Source: Nitrospina sp.
Lineage (GTDB): Bacteria; Nitrospinota; Nitrospinia; Nitrospinales; Nitrospinaceae
Direction: 5' to 3'
Length of the DNA: 6,036 bases
NCBI GenBank assembly: GCA_004357365.1
Contig: SMVT01000139.1
Coordinates: 1-6,036 of the forward strand
Program-made: the position numbers and the translations under genes
The notes under the pieces: model-generated
Seen by the model: the letters and a program-made list of their open reading frames with translations, nothing else
What the model was told of the DNA's origin: nothing
The model's database searches: none
In this document: one piece after another, positions 1 to 5,709 of the stretch
Layout: each line of letters begins with the position of its first letter
Numbering within the stretch: the stretch's first letter is position 1

Positions 1-729
1 CAAAAGCGTTTCGATATCCTGTTTAATGGTTTCGATATCGTTCATATCCTTCACCTGGACGTCGATCGACTGCACATGTTTCATTCCGAACAACCGTTTT
101 TGGGCGGTGGTGATGGGAATGAAAATCTGGTCGTCGGGATCAAACCAGCTCAAGGCCCCTTTGGCGACGGTGGTGCCAATAATGAGGTAGTTATCTCCAT
201 TCACTTTTATGTTTTTTCCAACGGGATTTTCACCTTCAAAAAGGTTTTTGACCACCGTGGCCCCCAGGATACAAACTCTTCTGGCAGTTTTGATTTCTTC
301 CTCGGAATAAAACCGGCCCTCTTTCATTTTAAAATTGGCCATCCATCGGTAATCCTTGCCGGTTCCACGGACGGTACTGTTGGTGTTTTTGTTTCCGTGT
401 TTCAACTGGCTGCTTTTGTATACCTGGGATGCAACTCCGTTGATGTTTTGAATGAAATCGCGAATCGCGTAGGCGTCGCCCAACACCAGTGTTTCAACCT
501 TGCCACTTCTGACGTGACGCCTCTTTTTTTCGCCGGGTTTGACGGTAATGATGTTGGTACCGAACTTGGCGATGGTGCTGAGCGTCTGTTGCCGGGCCCC
601 TTCGCCCAGGGAAATCATGGAAATGACCGAGGCCACCCCAATGATGATGCCGAGGGTAGTCAGAAACGTTCTCAGCTTGTTGGCGCGCAGACTGCGAAGC
701 GCAATTTTGAATAAATCCCAGATCAACAT
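1..729 (-). CDS. ABC transporter permease, MacB/FtsX type (partial, C-terminus outside window)
   Basis: This is the inner-membrane permease of the exporter, by homology a MacB_PCD/FtsX (ABC3) protein. Such proteins do not move substrate through the membrane themselves. They transmit ATP-driven motion to the periplasm, where the adaptor and outer-membrane channel expel the substrate. I translated 243 codons from the ATG at 729, and the frame stays open to the window edge. Residues 14-45 hold the family hallmark: a short basic stretch (LRANKLR) leading into the first membrane helix, about 21-42 (TLGIIIGVASVISM), then the SLGEGA turn. Residues 46-243 are the periplasmic core, with the typical segments VRGTGKDY (120-127), CILGATVVKNLF (153-164), NPVGKNIKVNG (168-178) and IFIPITTAQ (202-210). 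The family is usually about 400 residues with three more C-terminal helices, so roughly 40% is missing off the left edge. The start overlaps the ATPase stop as TAATG and has a good AGGGAG ribosome site 5 nt upstream. The substrate cannot be read from the sequence. Confidence 0.93.
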   Translation of the reverse strand, partial: MLIWDLFKIALRSLRANKLRTFLTTLGIIIGVASVISMISLGEGARQQTLSTIAKFGTNIITVKPGEKKRRHVRSGKVETLVLGDAYAIRDFIQNINGVASQVYKSSQLKHGNKNTNSTVRGTGKDYRWMANFKMKEGRFYSEEEIKTARRVCILGATVVKNLFEGENPVGKNIKVNGDNYLIIGTTVAKGALSWFDPDDQIFIPITTAQKRLFGMKHVQSIDVQVKDMNDIETIKQDIETLL

Positions 730-1403
730 TACATCTCCCTGGCCGAATCACTGACGATCAGGCCGTCCCTCATATGGATGACCCGGCGGGCGTATTGGGC
801 CACCGCTTGTTCATGAGTGACCAGAATCAGCGTGGTGCCTTCCCGGTTGAGGCGGGAAAAAATTTTCAGGATTTCCTCTCCCGTTTTGGAATCCAGGTTA
901 CCGGTCGGTTCGTCCGCCAGGATGATGGCGGGATGGTTGACGATAGCGCGCGCGATGGCCACGCGTTGTTTTTCTCCGCCGGAGAGTTCGTTGGGTTTGT
1001 GTTTGGCACGGGCGGCCAGCCCCACTTTTGCCAAAGCGTCCCGCGCCAGAGATTTTGAATCGGAGGTTCCGTTATAGAGCAGAGGCAGTTCGGTATTTTC
1101 CAGCGCGGATGAACGGTTCAGAAGATTGAAACTCTGAAAGACGAAACCGATTTGGCGGTTGCGCACTTCCGCCAATTGATCGGAGTTTAGGGTGCGCACG
1201 TCGATATCGCCCAGACGGTAGGTGCCGGAGGAGGGGAGGTCCAGGCACCCCAGAAGGTTCATCAAGGTGGACTTACCGCTTCCGGATGGTCCCATGATGG
1301 CGACAAACTCTCCCTTTTTGACCCGGAAGCTGACTCCCTTTAAAGCCGCAACTTTCTGGCCGTCCAATTCGTATATTTTGCTGAGGTTCTCGACTTCAAT
1401 CAA
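729..1403 (-). CDS. ABC transporter ATP-binding protein, MacB/LolD-like
   Basis: This is the cytoplasmic ATPase that powers the permease encoded directly downstream. All nucleotide-binding motifs of the 224-residue protein are intact: Walker A GPSGSGKST (38-46), Q-loop Q90 within GFVFQSFNLL, signature LSGGE (140-144), Walker B ILADEP with catalytic E165, D-loop NLDSKT (169-174) and H-loop H197. The length and the MNLLGCLD, FNLL and PTGNLDS strings match the MacB/LolD/SalX export subfamily (about 220-230 residues) rather than importer ATPases. The predicted start is TTG at 1403, which begins the conserved IEVENLSKIY strand. No in-frame ATG or GTG lies close upstream, and the 7 nt after the adaptor stop are A-rich without a Shine-Dalgarno site, so translation probably depends on coupling. 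The gene ends in a TAATG overlap with the permease. In E. coli MacB this domain is fused to the permease; here it is a separate protein. Confidence 0.96.
   Translation of the reverse strand: MIEVENLSKIYELDGQKVAALKGVSFRVKKGEFVAIMGPSGSGKSTLMNLLGCLDLPSSGTYRLGDIDVRTLNSDQLAEVRNRQIGFVFQSFNLLNRSSALENTELPLLYNGTSDSKSLARDALAKVGLAARAKHKPNELSGGEKQRVAIARAIVNHPAIILADEPTGNLDSKTGEEILKIFSRLNREGTTLILVTHEQAVAQYARRVIHMRDGLIVSDSAREM
735..740 (-). promoter_or_regulatory. Shine-Dalgarno site for the permease
   Basis: On the minus strand AGGGAG lies 5 nt before the ATG at 729, inside the last codons of the ATPase gene. It is the clearest ribosome-binding site in the efflux operon. It fixes the permease start and suggests efficient reinitiation at the TAATG junction. 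Confidence 0.7.
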
Positions 1404-1410
1404 GGTTTTT

Positions 1411-2745
1411 TTATTTGGAACGAAGGATGAATAACATTTTGCGGATGGTCGACATATTATCGTCGCCTTTTTGGTGGTCTTCCCACAAAGTCTCCCAATC
1501 CCCGATCAGGACTTTTTGACCCGCCTCCAAGCCGGATAATATCTGGACATGAATCGGGTTTCGCACCCCGGTGGTGACCGGAACCTCCTGGGGCCGGTGG
1601 TCCACCAGAATGGCCGCAAACTTTTTATTTTTCTGCACCCGCACCGCTTCTCTGGGAAGGTACAGCACATTTTTCAGCTCTTCGCTTATTATATCAACGT
1701 TGGCGGTCATCATCGGTTTTAAAATGCTTTTCCCTTTGCCCTGAATTTCAATCTTAACCTTGAAAATCGTGATGCTGTCCTCTACCTGCCCTTTTGGGGC
1801 AATGCGCCGAACCTTGCCGGTGAAGGTTTTTCCCGGATAGGCGTCGGCGGTGATTTTGACCTGTTGCCCTATGTGGACCGAACCGATGTCCGTTTCATCC
1901 ACGTCGGCGATGATGAACAGGCGGGACATGTCCGCCACTGCGGCCAGCGGGGTTCCCCCGGAGACGTTGGAAATTCCCGAAGAGATGATCTGTCCCTGTT
2001 CGACCAGTTTCTCGATGAGCACGCCGGAGATGGGCGCGAAAATTTCCGTTTCGTCCAGCCGCTCTTCCGCTTCGTCGAGCGCAATATTCGCTATTTGGAG
2101 CTCGGCCCGGGCCAGATCGATTTCGTACCTTTTGACGTCGATCTCGTGAATAGTATCCTGGGCGGCCTGCAGGTCCGCACGTGCCTGAACCCGGTTTTCC
2201 TGGTTGACCTTGAACGCGGTTTGCGCCTCCTGCAAGGCTTCCCGGGAGGTGAATTTCTTCTGGAACAAGTCCTCCTGCCGCGTCAGCTTGTCCTCCGACT
2301 CCTTGAGGTTCGCTTCGGCTTCATCCACCTTGGATTGGGCGGATTGCAGGCTGGTCCGGTACCGGGTTTGCTGGGAGAGGAGAGCGGTTTTGGCTTTGTT
2401 GAGTTTGGCGGTGGCGCTGGCCAGATCCGCCTTGGAGCGGGCGACATTGCGGATTTCGTCGGATTTGTCCAGCTGAAGAAGCAATTGGCCTTTCTTAATC
2501 CGGTCGCCCTCCTCGTACGGGAATTTTAAAACCTCGCCGCTGGCTTTGGATTTGACTTCTACCTGGAAGCTGGGCTCGACCACACCGGTGGCGGATATTT
2601 TAACCACCAGATCGCCTTGAATGACTTGCGTGGTTTTGAAGGGAATGTCGACCCCGGGGTTCGAGCCTTGGTCATCGGTCACCCACCAAACAATTCCCAT
2701 CCCCAGAAGGCCCAACAATAAATAAATCAGGGTTTTCATTTTCAT
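1411..2745 (-). CDS. Periplasmic adaptor (membrane fusion protein), MacA/HlyD family
   Basis: This adaptor links the inner-membrane ABC permease to the TolC-like channel across the periplasm. The 444-residue protein has an N-terminal membrane anchor (about 5-22). A split biotinyl-lipoyl domain follows, with halves at about 60-95 (GEVLKFPYEEGDRIKKGQLL) and 236-270 (IFAPISGVLIEKLVEQGQII). Between them is a long alpha-helical hairpin, about 96-235, rich in Ala, Glu, Lys and Gln. A beta-barrel domain (about 275-355) and a membrane-proximal domain (about 356-415, LYLPREAV) come next. At the hairpin tip R156, L160 and S167 have the R-x3-L-x6-S spacing known from MacA and AcrA as the TolC-contact motif. 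The start ATG at 2745 overlaps the channel gene's stop as ATGA. A second ATG lies two codons later, and neither has a clear ribosome site. The last 30 or so residues are a variable charged tail. I infer an ABC partner rather than an RND partner from the neighbouring genes. Confidence 0.95.
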   Translation of the reverse strand: MKMKTLIYLLLGLLGMGIVWWVTDDQGSNPGVDIPFKTTQVIQGDLVVKISATGVVEPSFQVEVKSKASGEVLKFPYEEGDRIKKGQLLLQLDKSDEIRNVARSKADLASATAKLNKAKTALLSQQTRYRTSLQSAQSKVDEAEANLKESEDKLTRQEDLFQKKFTSREALQEAQTAFKVNQENRVQARADLQAAQDTIHEIDVKRYEIDLARAELQIANIALDEAEERLDETEIFAPISGVLIEKLVEQGQIISSGISNVSGGTPLAAVADMSRLFIIADVDETDIGSVHIGQQVKITADAYPGKTFTGKVRRIAPKGQVEDSITIFKVKIEIQGKGKSILKPMMTANVDIISEELKNVLYLPREAVRVQKNKKFAAILVDHRPQEVPVTTGVRNPIHVQILSGLEAGQKVLIGDWETLWEDHQKGDDNMSTIRKMLFILRSK

Positions 2746-4469
2746 GGGCCGGAATCGGATGCCATTTGGATATTATATTCCTCCAAAGTAGTGGCCAGGA
2801 CTTTACGGAATTTGATTTTCGATTTGTTGAAATCGATGATGGCTTTCAGCTCCTTGCTCTGCTGTCCCGCCAGGTCGGTTTGAAATTCCAGGACCCTGAA
2901 ACTGGTGGAGAGGCCTACTTCGAATTTTTTCTCTTCGGCGCTCAGTGTTTCCTCCGCCAGTTTGCGGGCGATCCGGGCGGCCTGCACGCGTTTCTTGTCG
3001 GTGTTGATCTGCCGTGCGGCTTCCCGTACCTCCAACACGATGGTTTTCTCCAGGTCCTTGATATCCATCAACAGCTGGGCGGCGGCCAGTTTGGTGGCGG
3101 TGAGGCGGCTCTTGGCGGCCCGGTTGCCCAGAGGATATTTGAAAAGTAACCCGCCTTCCCAGGTGGAATAATCTCCCGAGAACAAACGATCCTGACTCCG
3201 TCCGAAGTTTCCAGTGAAAGGACTGGGGGGAGGGATCCCAGAACTTTCGCCTGAGATCCCGTTCAGGCCGAAACTGGCCACCAAATCCAGGGTTGGATAC
3301 AATTGATTTTCATTGAATTTCACCAGGATGTTTTTACTGTCCAGCTCCTTCTTTTTGGAAAGGTGATCCGGCCGTTTCATCAAAGCGGTTCTGATGGAAT
3401 CCTTCAGAGAAATCGGGGTTTCGATCAAGAATTGCGGGGAATCCAGGGGCTGAATTTCCTTCATCCCGTCGGGGGAATCGAATGGGATGTTGAGGATATT
3501 TTTCAGGTTGTCCTGGTTATCCTGAATCAGTTTCCGGGCTTGAATAACAGCTTCTTCCCGTGAAGCCACTTCCGACTGGGCCTGCAGAATTTCCAGGGGA
3601 GCCATGGTGCCCACTTCCACCTGCGCCTTGACACGCCGTTCCAGGTCTTTAGCGCGTTGCACCGATTTCTGCTGAACCTTTAAATCCTCGCGGCTGAACA
3701 CCAGATCCCAATATACATTTTCCACATCGCTGATCACATCGATGACTTTATTCTTGAATTCAAAATCCGAGATATCCAGATTATTCTTGGCGATGGTGAT
3801 ATTGGAACTGTTGATGTCTCGTCCAAAATTTTTGAGCAGGGGTTGGGTAAGGTTAACCTCAAACCGGGTGCTGTATAGCGGGCTTAATTTGGAAAAAAAG
3901 GAATCGGTCTCAATGCGTTCATTCTGGAATTTCAATTCATACTGGGTACCTAATTTAAGTTTCTGATCAAAACCCAGTTCAAAACTTTGAGTATTGACAT
4001 TGGTCTTTGGATTGCTCACTGAAAATGCCGATAGTTGTCTCTCTTGCGTCGCATTGCCGTCAAACGAAATATTGGGATCAAACTCCGCCTCCTGGGTGAT
4101 GATTTCCTGCTTGCGGATTTGCGACTGAAAATTCTGTATCGCAATGCTGACGTTGTTTTTCAGGGTATTGGCAATGACGTCCTGAAGTGACATTTCCAGA
4201 GTATGGGTCAGGACAATATCCGGCTTGCTGATAGGCGGTACCGGTTGCGCCAGTGGGGTCTGGGTTTTATAGGACGGGGCCTGCTTTAAACCGCCATCCA
4301 CACCCGATCCCGGTAGGGTTCCCATATCAGGTTTTTTCAATGTTTTCTGAGAAGGCTCCGCCAGAAAAAACCTGCGATCCTTTGGAAAAGAATCTACAGG
4401 CAAAAGAATCAATAGGATAAACGATAAGGAAAAAAATCCATCAGCCACAGAAGGACGACGCATTAACAT
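2742..4469 (-). CDS. TolC-like outer membrane efflux protein
   Basis: This is the outer-membrane channel of the tripartite exporter: by family, a trimer forming a beta-barrel in the outer membrane and an alpha-helical tunnel in the periplasm. The N-terminus is a likely signal peptide, with basic MRRPS, a hydrophobic stretch at about 12-24 and polar residues after it. Two outer-membrane-efflux repeats follow, about 93-330 and 352-565. Typical strings are LTQPLLKNFGRD (207-218), YPTLDLVASFGL (391-402) and YPLGNRAAKSR (445-455). The repeats carry matching helix-turn motifs, EVGTMAPLEILQAQSEVA (285-302) and EVGLSTSFRVLEFQTDLA (517-534). Their VGT/VGL cores correspond to the tip motif that contacts adaptor proteins. 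At 575 residues it exceeds E. coli TolC (about 490). The extra length is mostly a Pro/Lys/Gln-rich stretch at about 30-90 before the first repeat. It is the first gene of the operon and ends in an ATGA overlap with the adaptor. A second ATG at 4463 is also possible as the start; neither has a strong ribosome site. Confidence 0.95.
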   Translation of the reverse strand: MLMRRPSVADGFFSLSFILLILLPVDSFPKDRRFFLAEPSQKTLKKPDMGTLPGSGVDGGLKQAPSYKTQTPLAQPVPPISKPDIVLTHTLEMSLQDVIANTLKNNVSIAIQNFQSQIRKQEIITQEAEFDPNISFDGNATQERQLSAFSVSNPKTNVNTQSFELGFDQKLKLGTQYELKFQNERIETDSFFSKLSPLYSTRFEVNLTQPLLKNFGRDINSSNITIAKNNLDISDFEFKNKVIDVISDVENVYWDLVFSREDLKVQQKSVQRAKDLERRVKAQVEVGTMAPLEILQAQSEVASREEAVIQARKLIQDNQDNLKNILNIPFDSPDGMKEIQPLDSPQFLIETPISLKDSIRTALMKRPDHLSKKKELDSKNILVKFNENQLYPTLDLVASFGLNGISGESSGIPPPSPFTGNFGRSQDRLFSGDYSTWEGGLLFKYPLGNRAAKSRLTATKLAAAQLLMDIKDLEKTIVLEVREAARQINTDKKRVQAARIARKLAEETLSAEEKKFEVGLSTSFRVLEFQTDLAGQQSKELKAIIDFNKSKIKFRKVLATTLEEYNIQMASDSGP

Positions 4470-4508
4470 AAAGAACCATTTCGTCTAAGATTAGTATCGA
4501 TAAAACTT

Positions 4509-4514
4509 ATTATA
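4509..4514 (-). promoter_or_regulatory. Candidate -10 box of the efflux operon promoter
   Basis: On the minus strand this is a perfect TATAAT within GAATATAATAAG, 39 nt upstream of the tolC-like start codon. Transcription would begin near 4502 and give a leader of about 33 nt. There is no good -35 match at 16-18 nt spacing: the sequence there is CCCTT-rich and belongs to an inverted repeat. Such a promoter could need an activator. The call rests on one hexamer in AT-rich DNA. Confidence 0.4.
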
Positions 4515-4530
4515 TTCTAATGAGTTGCAG

Positions 4531-4560
4531 AAAGGGAAGGGTGATTTACCCTTGGCCTTT
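4531..4560. repeat. Interrupted inverted repeat upstream of the efflux operon
   Basis: The inner arms AAGGGT (4537-4542) and ACCCTT (4548-4553) are perfect, with a 5-nt spacer. The outer arms AAAGG (4531-4535) and CCTTT (4556-4560) extend the symmetry across a small internal loop, giving 11 paired positions. No T-run follows on either strand, so it is not an intrinsic terminator. It covers the place where the -35 region of the leftward TATAAT promoter would lie, which fits an operator, but the binding protein is unknown. Confidence 0.4.
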
Positions 4561-4610
4561 AAATTGATCCTGTATCCCTTCCTGCTTTTCGTCCTTTGGC
4601 GGGAAAGGAT

Positions 4611-4640
4611 TAACGGTTTGGAAACAGTTGGAATCCGTTA
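4611..4640. repeat. Dyad TAACGG-N18-CCGTTA
   Basis: Six-base perfect arms at 4611-4616 and 4635-4640 flank an 18-nt spacer that itself contains two TTGGAA copies. It lies in the middle of the divergent intergenic region with no promoter-like boxes beside it. A six-base match with a free spacer can occur by chance, so this is a weak regulatory candidate. Confidence 0.2.
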
Positions 4641-4789
4641 CCGACACCCCATCCGCTTGGGAAAATATAGGGATAAGAGGGCGCTAAATAATCCGGGAAT
4701 AGGATGATTTTACCATTTCTGGCGAAAATTCGGGCTTATGAATTTGCTAAGTAATGGAAAAGATTAATAAAAATATTTGAAAAAAGTGC

Positions 4790-4818
4790 TTGTTGGAATT
4801 ACATTAACTGTATATAAT
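4790..4818 (+). promoter_or_regulatory. Candidate promoter of the HTH-receiver gene
   Basis: TTGTTG (4790-4795) is separated by 17 nt from a perfect TATAAT (4813-4818), a sigma-70-type arrangement with a weak second half of the -35 box. Transcription would start near 4825. That lies downstream of the ATG at 4817, so this promoter is incompatible with that start codon and favours the ATG at 4907. A GGAGG at 4825-4829 then falls at the very 5' end of the transcript, with no ATG, GTG or TTG in the gene's frame at a usable distance. Confidence 0.4.
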
Positions 4819-4906
4819 GAATGTGGAGGAAAATTTAACCGATTCGGTTAATAACTTCCTGGGAGAAATTTTTAATTACGGATTTTCATCAATTCTTATA
4901 AAGCCT

Positions 4907-5584
4907 ATGGATAATTCAATTATTAAAAATAACGCCAATAAAATCAATGCTCGGGTGACTGCCGCCGAAATCCTGAAGGTGGTTCCGATTACCCGGAAAA
5001 CCCTGTGGCTGTGGCAAAAGAAATATAATTTTTTCCCGGATCCGGTCAAAGAAGCTCATCCCGGAGGCAAGGGCATTGTGGGTTATTATCCGGCGTGGGT
5101 GCAGGAGCGCTGCAAGCAGGTGTATGCTCTGCAGAAGAGCGGCCATACCATTGCCATGATCAAGGAAATCCTCAGGAAGGAAGCCGAAGAGAAATCCACC
5201 AAAAAAGTGCTGATCGTGGACGATGAAAAGAAGTTCGCCACCTTGCTCAAAAAGTTTTTCGTTAAAAACGGCTATATCGTGGAAGTGGCTTTCGACGGTC
5301 TGGATGCGGGTCTCAAAGCGGCGCATTTTCAGCCGGCCATCATTCTACTCGATATCAATCTGCCGGGCCTCAACGGTCTGGAGGTTTGTAAAAATTTAAA
5401 AAACAATCCCCGAACTAAGAATATGACCGTCCTGGTTATCTCCGCCAGCCTTCAGTACACGGAAAAAGCCGTGATCAGTGCGGGAGGCGACATGTTTTTC
5501 AAAAAGCCGGTTAATTTTTCAGAACTTCTCGAAAAATGCAACGAGGTGATCGCGCAAAACGAGAAAATCACCATTCCCTCCTGA
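4907..5584 (+). CDS. MerR-like HTH plus C-terminal receiver domain transcriptional regulator
   Basis: This is a predicted DNA-binding response regulator with its domains in reverse of the usual order. From ATG 4907 it is 225 residues; the frame extends upstream to ATG 4817 (255 residues), and the numbers below use the longer form. Residues about 46-122 resemble a MerR-type winged helix: VTAAEIL, then TRKTLWLWQKKY as recognition helix, a Pro/Gly-rich wing with GKGIVGYYP, and helices ending SGHTIAMIKEIL. Residues 128-245 are a full receiver domain, with the acidic pair D135-D136 (VLIVDD), phosphoacceptor D179 (LLDINLPG), switch S209 (VISAS) and K230-P231. All phosphorylation residues are present, so it is probably activated by an unlinked histidine kinase; none is encoded in the window. 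I prefer 4907 because a TATAAT overlaps the 4817 codon and the first 43 residues match nothing I recognise, but neither start has a ribosome site. It is divergent from the efflux operon, so control of that operon is plausible but unproven. Confidence 0.85.
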   Translation: MDNSIIKNNANKINARVTAAEILKVVPITRKTLWLWQKKYNFFPDPVKEAHPGGKGIVGYYPAWVQERCKQVYALQKSGHTIAMIKEILRKEAEEKSTKKVLIVDDEKKFATLLKKFFVKNGYIVEVAFDGLDAGLKAAHFQPAIILLDINLPGLNGLEVCKNLKNNPRTKNMTVLVISASLQYTEKAVISAGGDMFFKKPVNFSELLEKCNEVIAQNEKITIPS

Positions 5585-5623
5585 TTGAAAAACACGCCTG
5601 CGTAAATTTTTTCGTTCTCTCCT

Positions 5624-5651
5624 TTGATTTCTGAAATATTGCTGTTAAAAT
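5624..5651 (+). promoter_or_regulatory. Candidate extended -10 promoter upstream of the transketolase gene
   Basis: TTGATT (5624-5629), a 16-nt spacer and TAAAAT (5646-5651), with TG at 5643-5644 forming an extended -10 element (TGTTAAAAT). Transcription would start near 5658, just before a terminator-like hairpin, so the transcript would carry that hairpin in its leader. The call is based on consensus matching only. Confidence 0.35.
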
Positions 5652-5664
5652 CCCCCAACGAGAG

Positions 5665-5685
5665 CAGGCCCGCGGCCTGTTTTTT
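5665..5685 (+). terminator. Intrinsic (rho-independent) terminator
   Basis: A perfect 6-bp GC-rich stem, CAGGCC (5665-5670) and GGCCTG (5674-5679), closes a CGC loop and is followed directly by six T residues (5680-5685). This is a textbook terminator for rightward transcription, 80 nt after the stop of the HTH-receiver gene. It has no T-run on the other strand, so it acts in one direction only. It ends 24 nt before the transketolase start codon. Confidence 0.85.
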
Positions 5686-5709
5686 CCATTAATTTTTCCC
5701 ATCAGAACC

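Larger units (their letters stand above)
4470..4906. other. Divergent intergenic region between the efflux operon and the HTH-receiver gene
   Basis: This AT-rich stretch separates two divergently transcribed units. It holds a TATAAT facing left (4509-4514), an interrupted inverted repeat (4531-4560), a second dyad TAACGG-N18-CCGTTA (4611-4640) and a TATAAT facing right (4813-4818). I see no tRNA, no repeat array and no believable gene. A TTG-started frame of 60 codons (4525-4707) has no ribosome site or recognisable protein. If the regulator really starts at 4817, the region ends at 4816. Confidence 0.6.

Noticed and set aside
76..714. Long plus-strand open frame of 212 codons
   Set aside because: It lies antisense to the permease, whose own translation gives a clear MacB/FtsX protein. 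The plus-strand product is Gly/Phe/Asp-rich in the way typical of antisense shadows.
1864..2529. Plus-strand open frame of 221 codons opposite the adaptor gene
   Set aside because: The adaptor on the minus strand has all its family domains and motifs. The antisense frame has no recognisable motif and no ribosome site.
4525..4707. 60-codon plus-strand frame with a hydrophobic middle segment (LILYPFLLFVLW) in the divergent region
   Set aside because: It starts with TTG, has no ribosome site or promoter, matches no family I recognise, and its start overlaps the inverted repeat and the candidate efflux promoter region. Chance is the simpler explanation in AT-rich DNA.
4470..4906. Search for CRISPR repeats, a tRNA, insertion-sequence ends or a riboswitch in the largest gene-free stretch
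   Set aside because: No repeated units, no cloverleaf with a TTCGA-type arm, no terminal inverted repeats with a transposase, and no known riboswitch core could be seen by eye.
4916..5326. Minus-strand open frame of 136 codons opposite the HTH-receiver gene
   Set aside because: The plus strand encodes an intact receiver domain here, and the antisense product has no motif.
5594..5612. Small hairpin ACGC-CT-GCGT followed by AAATTTTTT just after the regulator stop, as a first terminator
   Set aside because: The stem is only about 3-4 pairs with a very small loop, and AAA separates it from the T-run. The hairpin at 5665-5685 is far stronger.
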